Positions 18,301 to 26,783 of a stretch of 64,000 nt of DNA are shown here, one piece after another. Numbering within the stretch: the stretch's first letter is position 1; the number at the start of each line of letters is the position of its first letter. The notes below the pieces were generated by a model. That model saw nothing but the letters and a program-made list of their open reading frames with translations, did not search any database and had not been told where the DNA came from. The DNA comes from Marinifilum sp. D714 (GTDB lineage Bacteria > Bacteroidota > Bacteroidia > Bacteroidales > Marinifilaceae): NCBI RefSeq assembly GCF_030851345.1, contig NZ_JALPNU010000001.1, positions 62,001 to 126,000 on the forward strand, written 5' to 3'. A program made the translations under genes and the position numbers.

Positions 18301-19860
18301 CAAACAGGAAAAATTGATGATTTGGATGAAACATCACTCAATACATTTGTTTCCATCGATCCGAAACAAGATTCACTGAGTTTTGTAACTCCACTTGCTC
18401 GATACGATGCCATGGACAATACCATTTCAGCCAAATTTGTAGAAAGTATAAACATTGCCGATGCAAAACTTTATCCGGACAGTGGTATTGTGAATATTGC
18501 GCAAGGTGGTAGAATGGAAACTTTCAGAAATGCCGAAGTAATTGCCGATACCATCAACCAATTCCACAGAATTTACGATGCTACCATTAATGTGAATGGC
18601 AAGAATTCTTATTCAGGCTCGGGAAGTTATACCTACAAAACTGCGGATAACAAGGAGCAACTGCTCACTTTCGATGTGATTGATGTTGACTCTACGGGCC
18701 AAACCATTGCCATGGGAAATATCTCGGAAGAAAAAGCATTTACCCTAAGTCCTCATTTTGATTACAAGGGGAAAGTGAAGCTGGAAGCAAGAGATTCTGC
18801 CCTGTTTTTTGATGGTCAGGCACACATACACAGCAAGTGTGGACAGATTAAAGACAATTGGTTGGATTTTAAAGCGAAAATCGATCCGAATGAGATATTG
18901 ATTCCTGTCGATCTTCATGCCATAGACGATGACAGGCTAAAACTGTACAACTCATTCTTCCTGACCAACGATTCCATTCACATCTATTCGTCATTCCTAT
19001 CGCGAAGAATTTTCTATACTGATAATGTTTTGCTTGATGCCAAGGGATACCTTACCTACAACGAAAAATTACAGGCCTACCAAATTGCAGAAAAAGACAA
19101 GCTAAGAGATCCGAATACTCAAGGCAGCATGATTTCCTTCTATCAGAACAACTGCAATATCAAAGGAGAAGGCAAAGTAGATCTAGGTGCAGAATTGGGG
19201 CAAATTACGCAAGTGGCTTCGGGTAATATCGAGCACGATTTAAGCAGCGATATCGTTACGCTAGACCTTATCTATGGAGTTGATTTCTTTATGAATGATC
19301 AGGCCATGAAAATCATGGAAAATGATTTTGCAAAAGCGAGTTTACCAATCAATAAACTCCACAAAAAGAATTACACCAAAAAGATTGCCGAAATCATGGG
19401 CAAAGCCAAAGCCGAAAAAGCAATGTTTACACGCGATGCCAATGGCTTATACAAGGAACTGCCTAAGGAATTGAAGCACACCATTTACTTCAACAACCTC
19501 GATTTTATTTGGGACAAGGAAGCCAAAGCCTACCAATCGATTGGTGATATTGGAATTGGAAACATCAACGGCAAGCAAATTAACAAGAGTGTTAAAGGCA
19601 AGGTAGAGCTCGACAAAAAGCGAAGTGGTAACAAACTTAGCATCTATCTTGAAATCGATAAATCAACCTGGTATTTCTTCCAATACCATCATGGGGTGAT
19701 GTTTGTGCGATCGTCGAATGATGAGTTCAACACCATTGTTACCGAAACCAAAGAAGACAAACGTGAGTTTAAAGATCCATTGAAAAAGAATCCTTACTCC
19801 TACATTATTACACAACGCTCTAAAAAGACGAAGTTCTTGAAGCGCATGAATTTTAAGTGA
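15388..19860 (+). CDS. Very large secreted protein of unknown function (1490 residues)
   Basis: The protein begins with a clear signal peptide (MTINFRSLLLVTAFFCSFNS, cleaved after FGQ). No membrane helix follows. The mature part is rich in beta-strand-like, Asp/Asn/Ser-rich segments. Passages such as ADSASFKILNADSTGYSF and FDAKGYLTYNEKL-like repeats give the look of a long beta-helix or OstA-like scaffold, but no catalytic motif is recognised. It ends with basic residues (KTKFLKRMNFK) and no sorting domain or C-terminal barrel signature. A location in the periplasm or on the outer membrane is inferred from the signal peptide alone. It stands alone, between two terminators. I do not recognise the family. 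Confidence 0.8.
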   Translation: MTINFRSLLLVTAFFCSFNSFGQSIKSFPHDSIQFQEEFLKFMDHPSKKKESKAFAEQFPSFWLSPNLTPVERQKIYQISDILLQKRARSFPDFYNYFQTLMLFQQQNRSAGDFTNWHSGFLQHVSNKKVKLSKSKDFLIQTQHLLNDSIVNKSYAVEWKAENAQFKYIFDDKLSIEFDKADLLCIAQRDTSTIYNTQGTYFPFEKIWKGSKGKISWERAGKDINTEYAIFDSYQVNTSKSKFAIDTVQYFNPDLSDHALNGSLIEKAIRTKNPKRALYPRFESFEHEIKIDEIYEHVNYKGGVAIHGAKFIGKGSPEHPSEIQISRNDTLFLVAQSEHFAFQNNQIAGKDTKIDILIDTCRIYHPGLLFKYFPEKKELNLFRDREGISKSPYFNNYHNLIMDVGLLIWRLDENMMHFTSIKGATKRQAHFESTNYFRMNRFMRIQGMDEQNPLVLLRKFADYIYVETFTAEEYANYIKKPVNQVRQQLFSLSFQGFVSYNMSTDEVTLQKRLDDYIRSGMGRQDYDVIQFTTQTGDKESDAIYFIGSSNLQINGVRQIAVSDSQNVVIFPKHRRIVLKKNRDFEFDGRLMAGLIDLHGEGFDFSYDNFKIDLKSIDSLQMNVVVDSLSNFGNRYTNLLGSVVENISGDLLIDDPNNKSGNKNFADYPIFNSVDSSYVYYDKPHIQDGVYKRDEFYFKVDPYTIMNINNFDRSDIELAGTFVSDSIFPTFREPLTIREDNSLGFEHITPENGFSAYGKGIFTDTVFLSNQGLRGSGTVNYLVSETKSNDFIFRPEEMHTNAESFELKKHDTKMNNPEINGKQIYVQWFPYKDEMYVKSSALPLDMYQKLATLSGTLKITPNGITGMGNMELVNAEIESDYFTYNRKNILADSASFKILNADSTGYSFETESVNANIDFVSRTGAFENTNADKKSIFPDNRYLSYINNFKWYMDEQIIDFGKEDEATLAALWQTGKIDDLDETSLNTFVSIDPKQDSLSFVTPLARYDAMDNTISAKFVESINIADAKLYPDSGIVNIAQGGRMETFRNAEVIADTINQFHRIYDATINVNGKNSYSGSGSYTYKTADNKEQLLTFDVIDVDSTGQTIAMGNISEEKAFTLSPHFDYKGKVKLEARDSALFFDGQAHIHSKCGQIKDNWLDFKAKIDPNEILIPVDLHAIDDDRLKLYNSFFLTNDSIHIYSSFLSRRIFYTDNVLLDAKGYLTYNEKLQAYQIAEKDKLRDPNTQGSMISFYQNNCNIKGEGKVDLGAELGQITQVASGNIEHDLSSDIVTLDLIYGVDFFMNDQAMKIMENDFAKASLPINKLHKKNYTKKIAEIMGKAKAEKAMFTRDANGLYKELPKELKHTIYFNNLDFIWDKEAKAYQSIGDIGIGNINGKQINKSVKGKVELDKKRSGNKLSIYLEIDKSTWYFFQYHHGVMFVRSSNDEFNTIVTETKEDKREFKDPLKKNPYSYIITQRSKKTKFLKRMNFK

Positions 19861-19902
19861 TTTAAACACGAAGGATAACAAAGGGTTTCACAAAGCAACA
19901 CA

Positions 19903-19942
19903 AATAACGCCACACTCTATTAGAATGTGGCGTTATTATTTA
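19903..19942 (+). terminator. Intrinsic terminator of the 1490-residue protein gene
   Basis: AATAACGCCACA (19903-19914) pairs perfectly with TGTGGCGTTATT (19926-19937) around an 11-nt loop, with an AT-rich tail. It lies 43 bp after the stop. Confidence 0.8.
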
Positions 19943-19961
19943 TGATATCTCCATAGCAAAA

Positions 19962-20100
19962 AGGATGTCCAAAAAGTTCAATATAATTGTCATTCTGATC
20001 CCGAAGGTTCGGGAGAAGAATCTGTCTCTTTGATAAACAGATGTTTCACTTCATTCAACACGACACTATGTTCGATTGAACTTACTTTTTGGACACCCTC
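19962..20100. mobile_element. MITE-like element, left copy (inverted relative to 29835-29974)
   Basis: The ends are imperfect terminal inverted repeats (AGGATGTCCAAAAAGT on the left, and its complement with GGGTGTCC on the right). The ~139-bp body has no coding capacity and contains the internal palindrome CCCGAAGGTTCGGG. Its reverse complement matches the copy at 29835-29974 at roughly nine positions in ten by eye. Small size, terminal inverted repeats and two dispersed copies support a non-autonomous mobile element. No target duplication is evident. Confidence 0.75.
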
Positions 20101-20136
20101 TCTATCCATTACCCCTTTTATACAGAAAACACAAAA

Positions 20137-20154
20137 GCCAGCATAAATGCTGGC
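20137..20154. repeat. REP-like palindrome (GCCAGCAT-type)
   Basis: GCCAGCATAAATGCTGGC is followed by TCTAC. It belongs to the dispersed palindrome family of this window (18-bp stem cores, usually flanked by GTA-AGAC and TCTAC). Confidence 0.65.
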
Positions 20155-20184
20155 TCTACAAAATAATATTATCTAATTCGTACA

Positions 20185-20202
20185 GACGTTGCATGCAACG
20201 TC
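20185..20202. repeat. REP-like palindrome (GACGTTGCAT-type)
   Basis: GACGTTGCATGCAACGTC, flanked by GTACA on the left and TCTACC on the right. It lies just beyond the stop of the YwbE-like gene on the minus strand and may also serve as its terminator. Confidence 0.65.
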
Positions 20203-20223
20203 TCTACCTTGATTTTTCTATGC

Positions 20224-20421
20224 CTATTTCATAATCTCCTGCACACGTCCCACTTGCCCACTTTCCAATCGCACCTTTATGCCATGTGGATGAATAGCCG
20301 AATTGGTTAGCAAATCTTTCACAATGCCTTCGGTTAGTTTTCCGCTGCGCTGATCTTCTTTTAAAACAATTTTTACCTTCAATCCAGGTTTAATGTTTTC
20401 TCTTTTATCTCCTTCGTTCAT
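20224..20421 (-). CDS. YwbE family protein (DUF2196)
   Basis: A 65-residue protein from M at 20421 (MNEGDKRENIKPGLKVKIVL). The family signatures are clear: IKPGLKVKIVLKEDQRSGKLTEGIVKDLLTN-type core followed by HPHGIKVRL and a C-terminal GQVGRVQEI. The fold is a small SH3-like barrel. Function is unknown. An ATG at 20451 would add ten residues outside the conserved region. It lies between the left MITE-like element and the CRISPR region. Confidence 0.85.
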   Translation of the reverse strand: MNEGDKRENIKPGLKVKIVLKEDQRSGKLTEGIVKDLLTNSAIHPHGIKVRLESGQVGRVQEIMK

Positions 20422-20556
20422 AATTTTGGTTTTTGATAGTCCCTTATACAAATGTAATGCGATTTTGGGAGATTATCATATTATGTTGGTAGTAATTGAT
20501 ATCTGTACAGCTGGTTTCTTTTTAAATACCACTAACACCATTAATTGATGCACAAA

Positions 20557-20589
20557 GTAAAGACGGCATTAATGCCGTCTCTACCCTAG
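20557..20589. repeat. REP-like palindrome bordering the CRISPR-Cas locus (left direct copy)
   Basis: The core GACGGCATTAATGCCGTC (20562-20579) lies in a 33-bp segment identical, in the same orientation, to 26693-26725, including the non-palindromic tail TCTACCCTAG. The pair brackets the membrane protein, cas13b and the array. Confidence 0.8.
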
Positions 20590-20800
20590 TCCTATTATTT
20601 TTGAAATGTAAATTCCAGGCTACATGTCAAGCATCTTGGAGATGCTAGACATATAATCGGAATAAAACAGATATGTCATGGATCTAGCAACAATATTTAT
20701 TTTTCAACTAAAATATGCCATCCCCTGCCTATTAAAAAATATTTTTTAGTTAACTTTCCATTTGTATTTACCAAACAGAATAATTCTTAAAACAACAAAT

Positions 20801-21454
20801 ATGGGAAGATTTACTTTGTATGATTTCTTATCATTCATTCTACCTGGCGGTACATTCATTGGAGTACTTTACTTCAGCTTAAGCATACCTCATCAAACTA
20901 TTAATCAGAAGGAAATGTTCATCATTCCCTTTTTAGTGATATCATATTTATTAGGACATCTTTTCAGCTTAATAGGACAAAAAGTAGAAAGGGAAACCTT
21001 TCACAAACATGCTTTTTGGATGGATTATTTAATATCTAATCCTGAAATGGCAAGGGAAATTAATGAGTTATCAATTCGTAAACTCAAGAACAAAAGTTTC
21101 ATTAACAAAGAAGGAGTTATTCTCCAGAAAGAATCAGGAAAAGCCTACGATAACATTTATACTTATTTAGAACTGGAAGAGAAAGATTCCAAAATAAAAA
21201 CCCTAATGGCACAATATGGATTCTTTAGGAATACATCTGGTACCTGGCTTGCTCTATTAATTATTCAAATCGTATTGTTCGCTTTAAGTTTACTAGGAAT
21301 TACAGAACTTAATAAAGCTCTGCTTTGGAACTGGACATTAATCTTATCATTTCTCACTGCACTAATTATTTCATCCAAATTGATGAAACAACGCAAAAAA
21401 ATGGCCATGCAAACTGTATATCATACTTTCTGGGTTTATATCAGTAAAGAATAG
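20801..21454 (+). CDS. Four-helix membrane protein of the type VI-B locus (Csx27-like)
   Basis: From M at 20801 (MGRFTLYDFLSFILPGGTFI) it is 217 residues. Four hydrophobic helices are visible at about 10-28, 42-60, 152-172 and 180-200, with a ~90-residue charged cytoplasmic loop between the second and third. The gene ends 51 bp before cas13b on the same strand. Type VI-B loci encode Csx27 (several membrane helices, dampens interference) or Csx28 (pore-like, enhances). The four-helix layout and upstream position favour a Csx27-like role, but no sequence motif proves it. I see no R-x4-H HEPN motif. An upstream ATG at 20762 would add 13 residues. Confidence 0.65.
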   Translation: MGRFTLYDFLSFILPGGTFIGVLYFSLSIPHQTINQKEMFIIPFLVISYLLGHLFSLIGQKVERETFHKHAFWMDYLISNPEMAREINELSIRKLKNKSFINKEGVILQKESGKAYDNIYTYLELEEKDSKIKTLMAQYGFFRNTSGTWLALLIIQIVLFALSLLGITELNKALLWNWTLILSFLTALIISSKLMKQRKKMAMQTVYHTFWVYISKE

Positions 21455-21505
21455 CAAGCAATAAAATAAATAACTCAAAACGAAATCCTATAATACTTTA
21501 ATAAC

Positions 21506-24500
21506 ATGAAAAGAACATTCAACCATAAAAGAAGACCTTTTAAGAGGGATATTAATATTGATGATTTGTTCACAGGAGCAAAAACACCTGAATATGCCGT
21601 ATTCTATAATATTGCTTACTGGTGGATTAGTGATTTTTTAAAGTCATTATATGCTCCTTATATGAAAAATGCTCAATCCGAAAACCAGAGCGATGATTAT
21701 TCAAAATACATAAACAAGTTCATAACGGAAGAAGCTACCTCCACCCTTTCGGATGCAGACTATTTAAAGCTCCGAGATTACCTTTGGAAAGGATACCTTT
21801 TTGCCAAAAACTCTACAAATATTAATGTAAGCGAGAAAGACAAAAGAATGACACACCAGATGATTCAAAAGTTATCTGACATTCGTAATTTCCATTCTCA
21901 CTACTGGCACGAAAACTCTAATTTAGAATGTGAGAAAGAGTTCTGCAATTGGATAGACTATTTACACGATTATGCTTTGGACCAATTACAAAAAGAATAC
22001 CCTAAGGAAGTGGACAAGTATAAAGAGAAACGTAAATCTAATTCTTTATTTGATCACCACGATGGAAAACATTTTATCTCGCAAGATGGTAGAAACTTCT
22101 TTTTAAGTTTCTTTTTAAAACGAGGCGAAATTTCACGTTTCATGCAACAGCGTACTGGCTGCAAAAGAAATGACAAACCTGAATTTAAGCTAAAGCATTT
22201 GCTTTACAGGTACTACACACATCGCGATGGTGCAAGCAAAAATCGTTACAGCATCGAGAATACTGCCTTCTCTCAATTGAATTCGGAATCGCAAACAGAA
22301 ATTGTTCACGCTCGCCAGCTTTATAAAATGATTTCATATTTGCGCGATATACCCGTTGAAATGATTGACACCAAACTATTCCCTCTCTTTTGGAATGGCG
22401 AAGAAGTAAAAAATTCGGAACAAATTATAGAATTCATATATCATCATGAATTGCTAAGCTTTTGTGAATTTGGAACATTGAGCAATAAAGATGGTAATAT
22501 CATTCAAAACACTGTTGCGTTTAATTATACAGGCAGCAATTACCAATTCGAAATTAGAGTAAGTGCCCTGCACAAACTCCTATTAGATGTAATTCGCAAT
22601 CCAAAACGCGAAACAGAATTTTATAATACCCTAAAAACATTCTCACAATTCAGAGATGAATTTCCTGAAAAGCTCGACCAGTTTATAAACGGATTGGTAC
22701 AAGAAGACGAAATGCAGGAGTATTATACCTTTAAACTAAAGGCCCCTGACAAAACAAGAGGTAAACTATGGCAAATCATTGATAAAGTAAGCAATAACAA
22801 GAGTGTTGGATATAAGGACAAGAGCGAATTGTTGCAGTTGATTAAGGATGATGCCATCGAACTTATCTATCACAACTTCTATTTCGAAAAAGACCAAAAA
22901 CCAAGAAGGGAAAGCCAATTCATGCAGTTTGCTGTAAATTACTTGATAGACCATAAAGTGGTACCTGAATGGGAATGGTTGATGGAAAAGTTCGAAACCG
23001 AAGAAGTAAGATCCGGTGAAAATGATAAAACACAAATAAAAAGAGTAAAATCGTACAGCAATTGCATTCCTGAAGGCTATCGTTTAAGTCTAAGCGATAA
23101 TCAAGTGTTGGTGAGATTAAAAAATGAACCCAATCGCTTATTTGGAATTGGAGAAACTACCATGCGCAATTTAATTTTTGCTCATATACACGATAAGCCT
23201 ATTGAGAATATTCTGGGACGAATAATTACAGACATCAACCAAATTCAAGCCGCAGGACAAAAACAAATTGAGCTTCCTTATGAGAGTTTAAAATTGTTGT
23301 GCAACAAAACCATGCCAAGGTATTTAAGACTAATGATGCGCGATAAGGAGGTTTTAGATATGGAAAATATGACTTATGCTACACAAAAAGCATGTGAAAG
23401 AATTGAAAGCTTGGTAACTTATTTTGAAAGTATTGCAAATGGTGATGTCAGGTTAAACAAAAAGGAAATCAATACCCAGCTGATTCGTTGCTACAAATAT
23501 TTCGACTGGAAATATCCACACAACAACGAATATAAGTTTCTGCGACAAAACGAATATCAGCTCATGAGTATCTACCACTACACATTGGCTAAACCAAATT
23601 TAAGAGTTTCCTATTTAAATGGTTTAAGGCGAAAATTGTTTACCGATATTCGTACACATTTGCCAAACGACTTGAATACAATGCTTGAAGACAACACTTC
23701 TTTAGATGGCCTACTTCATGATGTTTTAAAAGCCACAATAGGCAAACTTAAAAAGTGGCGCGATGATTTTTCAAGCATGAACCCAGATGTGAAGAAAGTT
23801 TGCCTGAATAAACTTGGAATTAAAACCCCAATGACTCCAGTTCCTGAAGCCAATATTGCATACAACCTGGAACAAATGCAACACTTGCCGTTATTGGTGC
23901 ATCCTGCTTTGGTTATGAAAGCATTTAACTTTCCTCAGGTATCGCACCTGTTCTCCGATTTTAGAGAAGATGCCAATAACAGCAAAGGACTGATAGAAGA
24001 GAATTACCAATTCGAAAACTACCTCAGCTCTTTGTATACCGATGCAGAAAAACAAGAAATTAAACAATGGAAAGCCTGCCAGCATAAAATTGTAGGCAAG
24101 GTAAACCAATTGAAAACTTTAGATACATTGGTTTGGAAAATGGCTCAGGTCTATTTGAAGAATTCTGGTTCGGGTATTATGAAAGAAATTGCCGAACTCT
24201 TGATCAACAAGACTGATGACACCTTCCAACTGAACCAGCTACACAATACTACAATTCCCGTGTACGAAGGAAAAACCAATGAAGGCAAAGCTTACCGCGT
24301 GAATGTAAAATTCAAACAATTGGGCGATTTTATGCTGATAACAGGCAAACCTTTGGAGAAATTGGCTGGCCAAATCTTCCGACGTTACCAAAGCAAGGAA
24401 CAATTAACAGCAATAGGCATTGAAGAAAAAGAAGGACACTATCAAATCGATTACTCCTTACTAAAACAGGAAATGGACAGGGTTTACTATGAATCTTTAA

Positions 24501-24844
24501 TGTGTACCGATTTTATTTTACAATGGGAGAAAAAAGTGGTGGATGCCATGCCATATGGGCTTAAAGGAGGTTTGAGAATAGAATGCAAGAACAAAGACAA
24601 AAAGGCATATTTGAAATTCAGGAAGGTTTGCAAAGCTGCAGAATTACCAGAAGCCGATGAAAATGAATTGTGCATGCTACGCAATCATGCCATGCACGCC
24701 AAAATACCAGAAAACTTTAGCTACCACGAAAAATTAAATGATGATAGAATTAAAAATATGCTACAAATAACAGATGAAATGCTCGAAAAATATCAGAAAA
24801 AAGATGCCTATTACGAGGCTTTGGCCTCTGAGGCAATTTCTTAG
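21506..24844 (+). CDS. cas13b: CRISPR-associated RNA-guided RNase Cas13b (type VI-B effector)
   Basis: The 1112-residue protein carries two HEPN R-x4-H catalytic motifs at opposite ends: R127-H132 (IRNFHSHYWH) and R1059-H1064 (LRNHAMHAKI). Terminal placement of both, the length, and a CRISPR array directly behind the gene identify Cas13b rather than Cas13a, c or d. It should process its own crRNAs and cleave RNA matched by a spacer, with collateral RNase activity. Both catalytic pairs are intact. The gene is co-directional with the array, and its stop is only 9 bp from the first repeat. No cas1 or cas2 is in the window. Confidence 0.96.
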   Translation: MKRTFNHKRRPFKRDINIDDLFTGAKTPEYAVFYNIAYWWISDFLKSLYAPYMKNAQSENQSDDYSKYINKFITEEATSTLSDADYLKLRDYLWKGYLFAKNSTNINVSEKDKRMTHQMIQKLSDIRNFHSHYWHENSNLECEKEFCNWIDYLHDYALDQLQKEYPKEVDKYKEKRKSNSLFDHHDGKHFISQDGRNFFLSFFLKRGEISRFMQQRTGCKRNDKPEFKLKHLLYRYYTHRDGASKNRYSIENTAFSQLNSESQTEIVHARQLYKMISYLRDIPVEMIDTKLFPLFWNGEEVKNSEQIIEFIYHHELLSFCEFGTLSNKDGNIIQNTVAFNYTGSNYQFEIRVSALHKLLLDVIRNPKRETEFYNTLKTFSQFRDEFPEKLDQFINGLVQEDEMQEYYTFKLKAPDKTRGKLWQIIDKVSNNKSVGYKDKSELLQLIKDDAIELIYHNFYFEKDQKPRRESQFMQFAVNYLIDHKVVPEWEWLMEKFETEEVRSGENDKTQIKRVKSYSNCIPEGYRLSLSDNQVLVRLKNEPNRLFGIGETTMRNLIFAHIHDKPIENILGRIITDINQIQAAGQKQIELPYESLKLLCNKTMPRYLRLMMRDKEVLDMENMTYATQKACERIESLVTYFESIANGDVRLNKKEINTQLIRCYKYFDWKYPHNNEYKFLRQNEYQLMSIYHYTLAKPNLRVSYLNGLRRKLFTDIRTHLPNDLNTMLEDNTSLDGLLHDVLKATIGKLKKWRDDFSSMNPDVKKVCLNKLGIKTPMTPVPEANIAYNLEQMQHLPLLVHPALVMKAFNFPQVSHLFSDFREDANNSKGLIEENYQFENYLSSLYTDAEKQEIKQWKACQHKIVGKVNQLKTLDTLVWKMAQVYLKNSGSGIMKEIAELLINKTDDTFQLNQLHNTTIPVYEGKTNEGKAYRVNVKFKQLGDFMLITGKPLEKLAGQIFRRYQSKEQLTAIGIEEKEGHYQIDYSLLKQEMDRVYYESLMCTDFILQWEKKVVDAMPYGLKGGLRIECKNKDKKAYLKFRKVCKAAELPEADENELCMLRNHAMHAKIPENFSYHEKLNDDRIKNMLQITDEMLEKYQKKDAYYEALASEAIS

Positions 24845-24853
24845 AAAAGCTAT

Positions 24854-26675
24854 GGTGTGATAGGTTTCTTTTTGAAAACTATTAACACCCATTTGAGCTT
24901 CTATATTTCGAGATCCATCGGTGTGATAGGTTTCTTTTTGAAAACTATTAACACCTATACTACCATGATCAATAGAATAAGTACTGGTGTGATAGGTTTC
25001 TTTTTGAAAACTATTAACACCAGCCTTCCATTCGTCGGATATCGTTTGGCGGGTGTGATAGGTTTCTTTTTGAAAACTATTAACACCAAAGAACTTTAAG
25101 TTTTTGCCAGTAATTAGGGTGTGATAGGTTTCTTTTTGAGAGCAATTAACACCAAGAGCTTCAAAAGTTAATTCAGCATCAAAGGTGTGATAGGTTTCTT
25201 TTTGAGAGCAATTAACACCAGGGTAGTAGTCATTAGTATCTTAAATGGTATGATAGGCTTCTTTTTGAAAGCTATTAACACCAGGATAAAACTCATAAAT
25301 GCCTTTGCCGTGGGTGTGATAGGTTTCTTTTGAAGACTAGAAACACCTCAATAATGTTGCATATATTACCAAGCGTTGTTGTAAAAGGTCTCTTTTTGAA
25401 GACTAGAAACACCTGGATCGAATGCGCCTTAAATACAGCCCGTGGTGTAGTAAGTTTCTTTTTGGAGCTAAAAACGCCTTAGTTTGTTTCAAGTAATAAG
25501 GTAATCGTCGGTGTAATAGGTCACTTTTTGAGAACTAAAAACACCGTCATGACATTTGTTGTGTTTGTTTATTTTGGTGTGGTAGGCTTCTTTTTGAAAG
25601 CTAGAAACACCTTTGTTTTCTTTCAAATAATTTATTAATACGGTGTGATATCTTTCTTTTTGAAAACTATTAACACCAGTTGACATGTTGTGGTCTTCAA
25701 ATTCAGTGGTGTGATATGTTTCTTTTTGAGAACTAAAAACACCGTCATGACATTTGTTGTGTTTGTTTATTTTGGTGTGGTAGGCTTCTTTTTGAGAACT
25801 ATTAACACCAATAGCAAGAGAGTGACGGGTACCTACGTAGGTGTGATAGGTTTCTTTTTGAGAGCTATTAACACCATTGTCTTGCTTAGATGATGGGGAG
25901 AAGGGTGTGATATGCTTCTTTTTGAAAGCTAATAACACCTTATAAATACCATGATTGTAAATTCTGAAGTCCTTGGTGTGGTAGGCTTCTTTTTGAAAGC
26001 TATTAACACCTGATGTTGAACACTTCCTTCATTCTGTCACGGTGTGATAGGTTTCTTTTTGAGAACTATTAACACCTTCAATGGTTTTTGGGAACTCATC
26101 GAAAATGGTGTGATATGTTTCTTATTGAGAGCAATTAACACCTTACTTGTGTTAGTTTTAGGAGTACTTTGAGGTGTGGTAGGCTTCTTTTTGAAGACTA
26201 GAAACACCGCGTGTCATTTGGAAACAATAACGTATTAGGTGTAGTATGCTTCTTTTTTAAAAGCTAATAACACCTTATTAATACCATGATTGTAAATTCT
26301 GAAGTCCTTGGTGTGGTAGGCTTCTTTTTGAGAGCTAAAAACGCCTTAGTTTGTTTCAAGTAATAAGGTAATCGTCGGTGTAATAGGTCACTTTTTGAGA
26401 ACTATTAACACCTGATTTGTGTCATTATTTAAGATCTTTTAAGGTGTGATATGTTTCTTTTTGAAGACTAGAAACACCTGTTGTTCTGTCAATCGCTAAA
26501 ACTAAATCGGTGTAGCAGGTTTCTTTTTGAGAGCTATTAACACCGCGCTTGTGGTGCATTCATATCCAAAACTTGGTGTAGTACGCTTCTTTTTGAAAGC
26601 TATTAACACCATTGTCCCGCCTATGAATACTGGCTGAAAGGTGTAGTAAGTTTCTTTTTGAGAACTAGACACATC
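24854..26675 (+). CRISPR. Type VI-B CRISPR array, 28 repeats and 27 spacers
   Basis: Repeats are 36 nt (three variants of 35, 35 and 37), starting GGTGTGATAG and ending AACACC in the intact form. Spacers are mostly 30 nt (range 27-35). Repeats 1-4 (24854, 24920, 24986, 25052) are identical. Later ones diverge, and the last (26640-26675) has a broken 3' end. The orientation follows the known Cas13b repeats (GTTGT...ACAAC type), so crRNAs read from the + strand, with the repeat 3' of the spacer. Three spacers occur twice (25546/25744, 25479/26346, and 25940/26275 with one mismatch). Short reading frames through the array are products of the 66-bp period. Confidence 0.97.
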
Positions 26676-26692
26676 ATTTATAGGTGGAAAAC

Positions 26693-26725
26693 GTAAAGAC
26701 GGCATTAATGCCGTCTCTACCCTAG
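26693..26725. repeat. REP-like palindrome bordering the CRISPR-Cas locus (right direct copy)
   Basis: Identical over 33 bp to 20557-20589, with core GACGGCATTAATGCCGTC at 26698-26715 and the same tail. It begins 18 bp after the last CRISPR repeat. Confidence 0.8.
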
Positions 26726-26783
26726 CACTTCTATTATTAAACCCTAAATCTAAGGCAATGCGATGCATCTATCCAAAACCAAA

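Noticed and set aside
20801-21454. HEPN-type R-x4-H motif in the Cas13b partner, which would suggest Csx28
   Set aside because: The only Arg-His candidate (RETFHKH) has five residues between Arg and the last His, and the four-helix layout differs from Csx28.
24857-25099. Open frame with repeating IGFFLKTINT across the first CRISPR repeats
   Set aside because: The 66-bp repeat-spacer period is 22 codons, so the repeat stays in frame. The frame follows the array and has no start context or conserved spacer-encoded part.
25489-26768. Minus-strand open frames with SSQKE(T/A)YHT repeats
   Set aside because: They are the complement of CRISPR repeats; amino acids between the repeats come from spacers.
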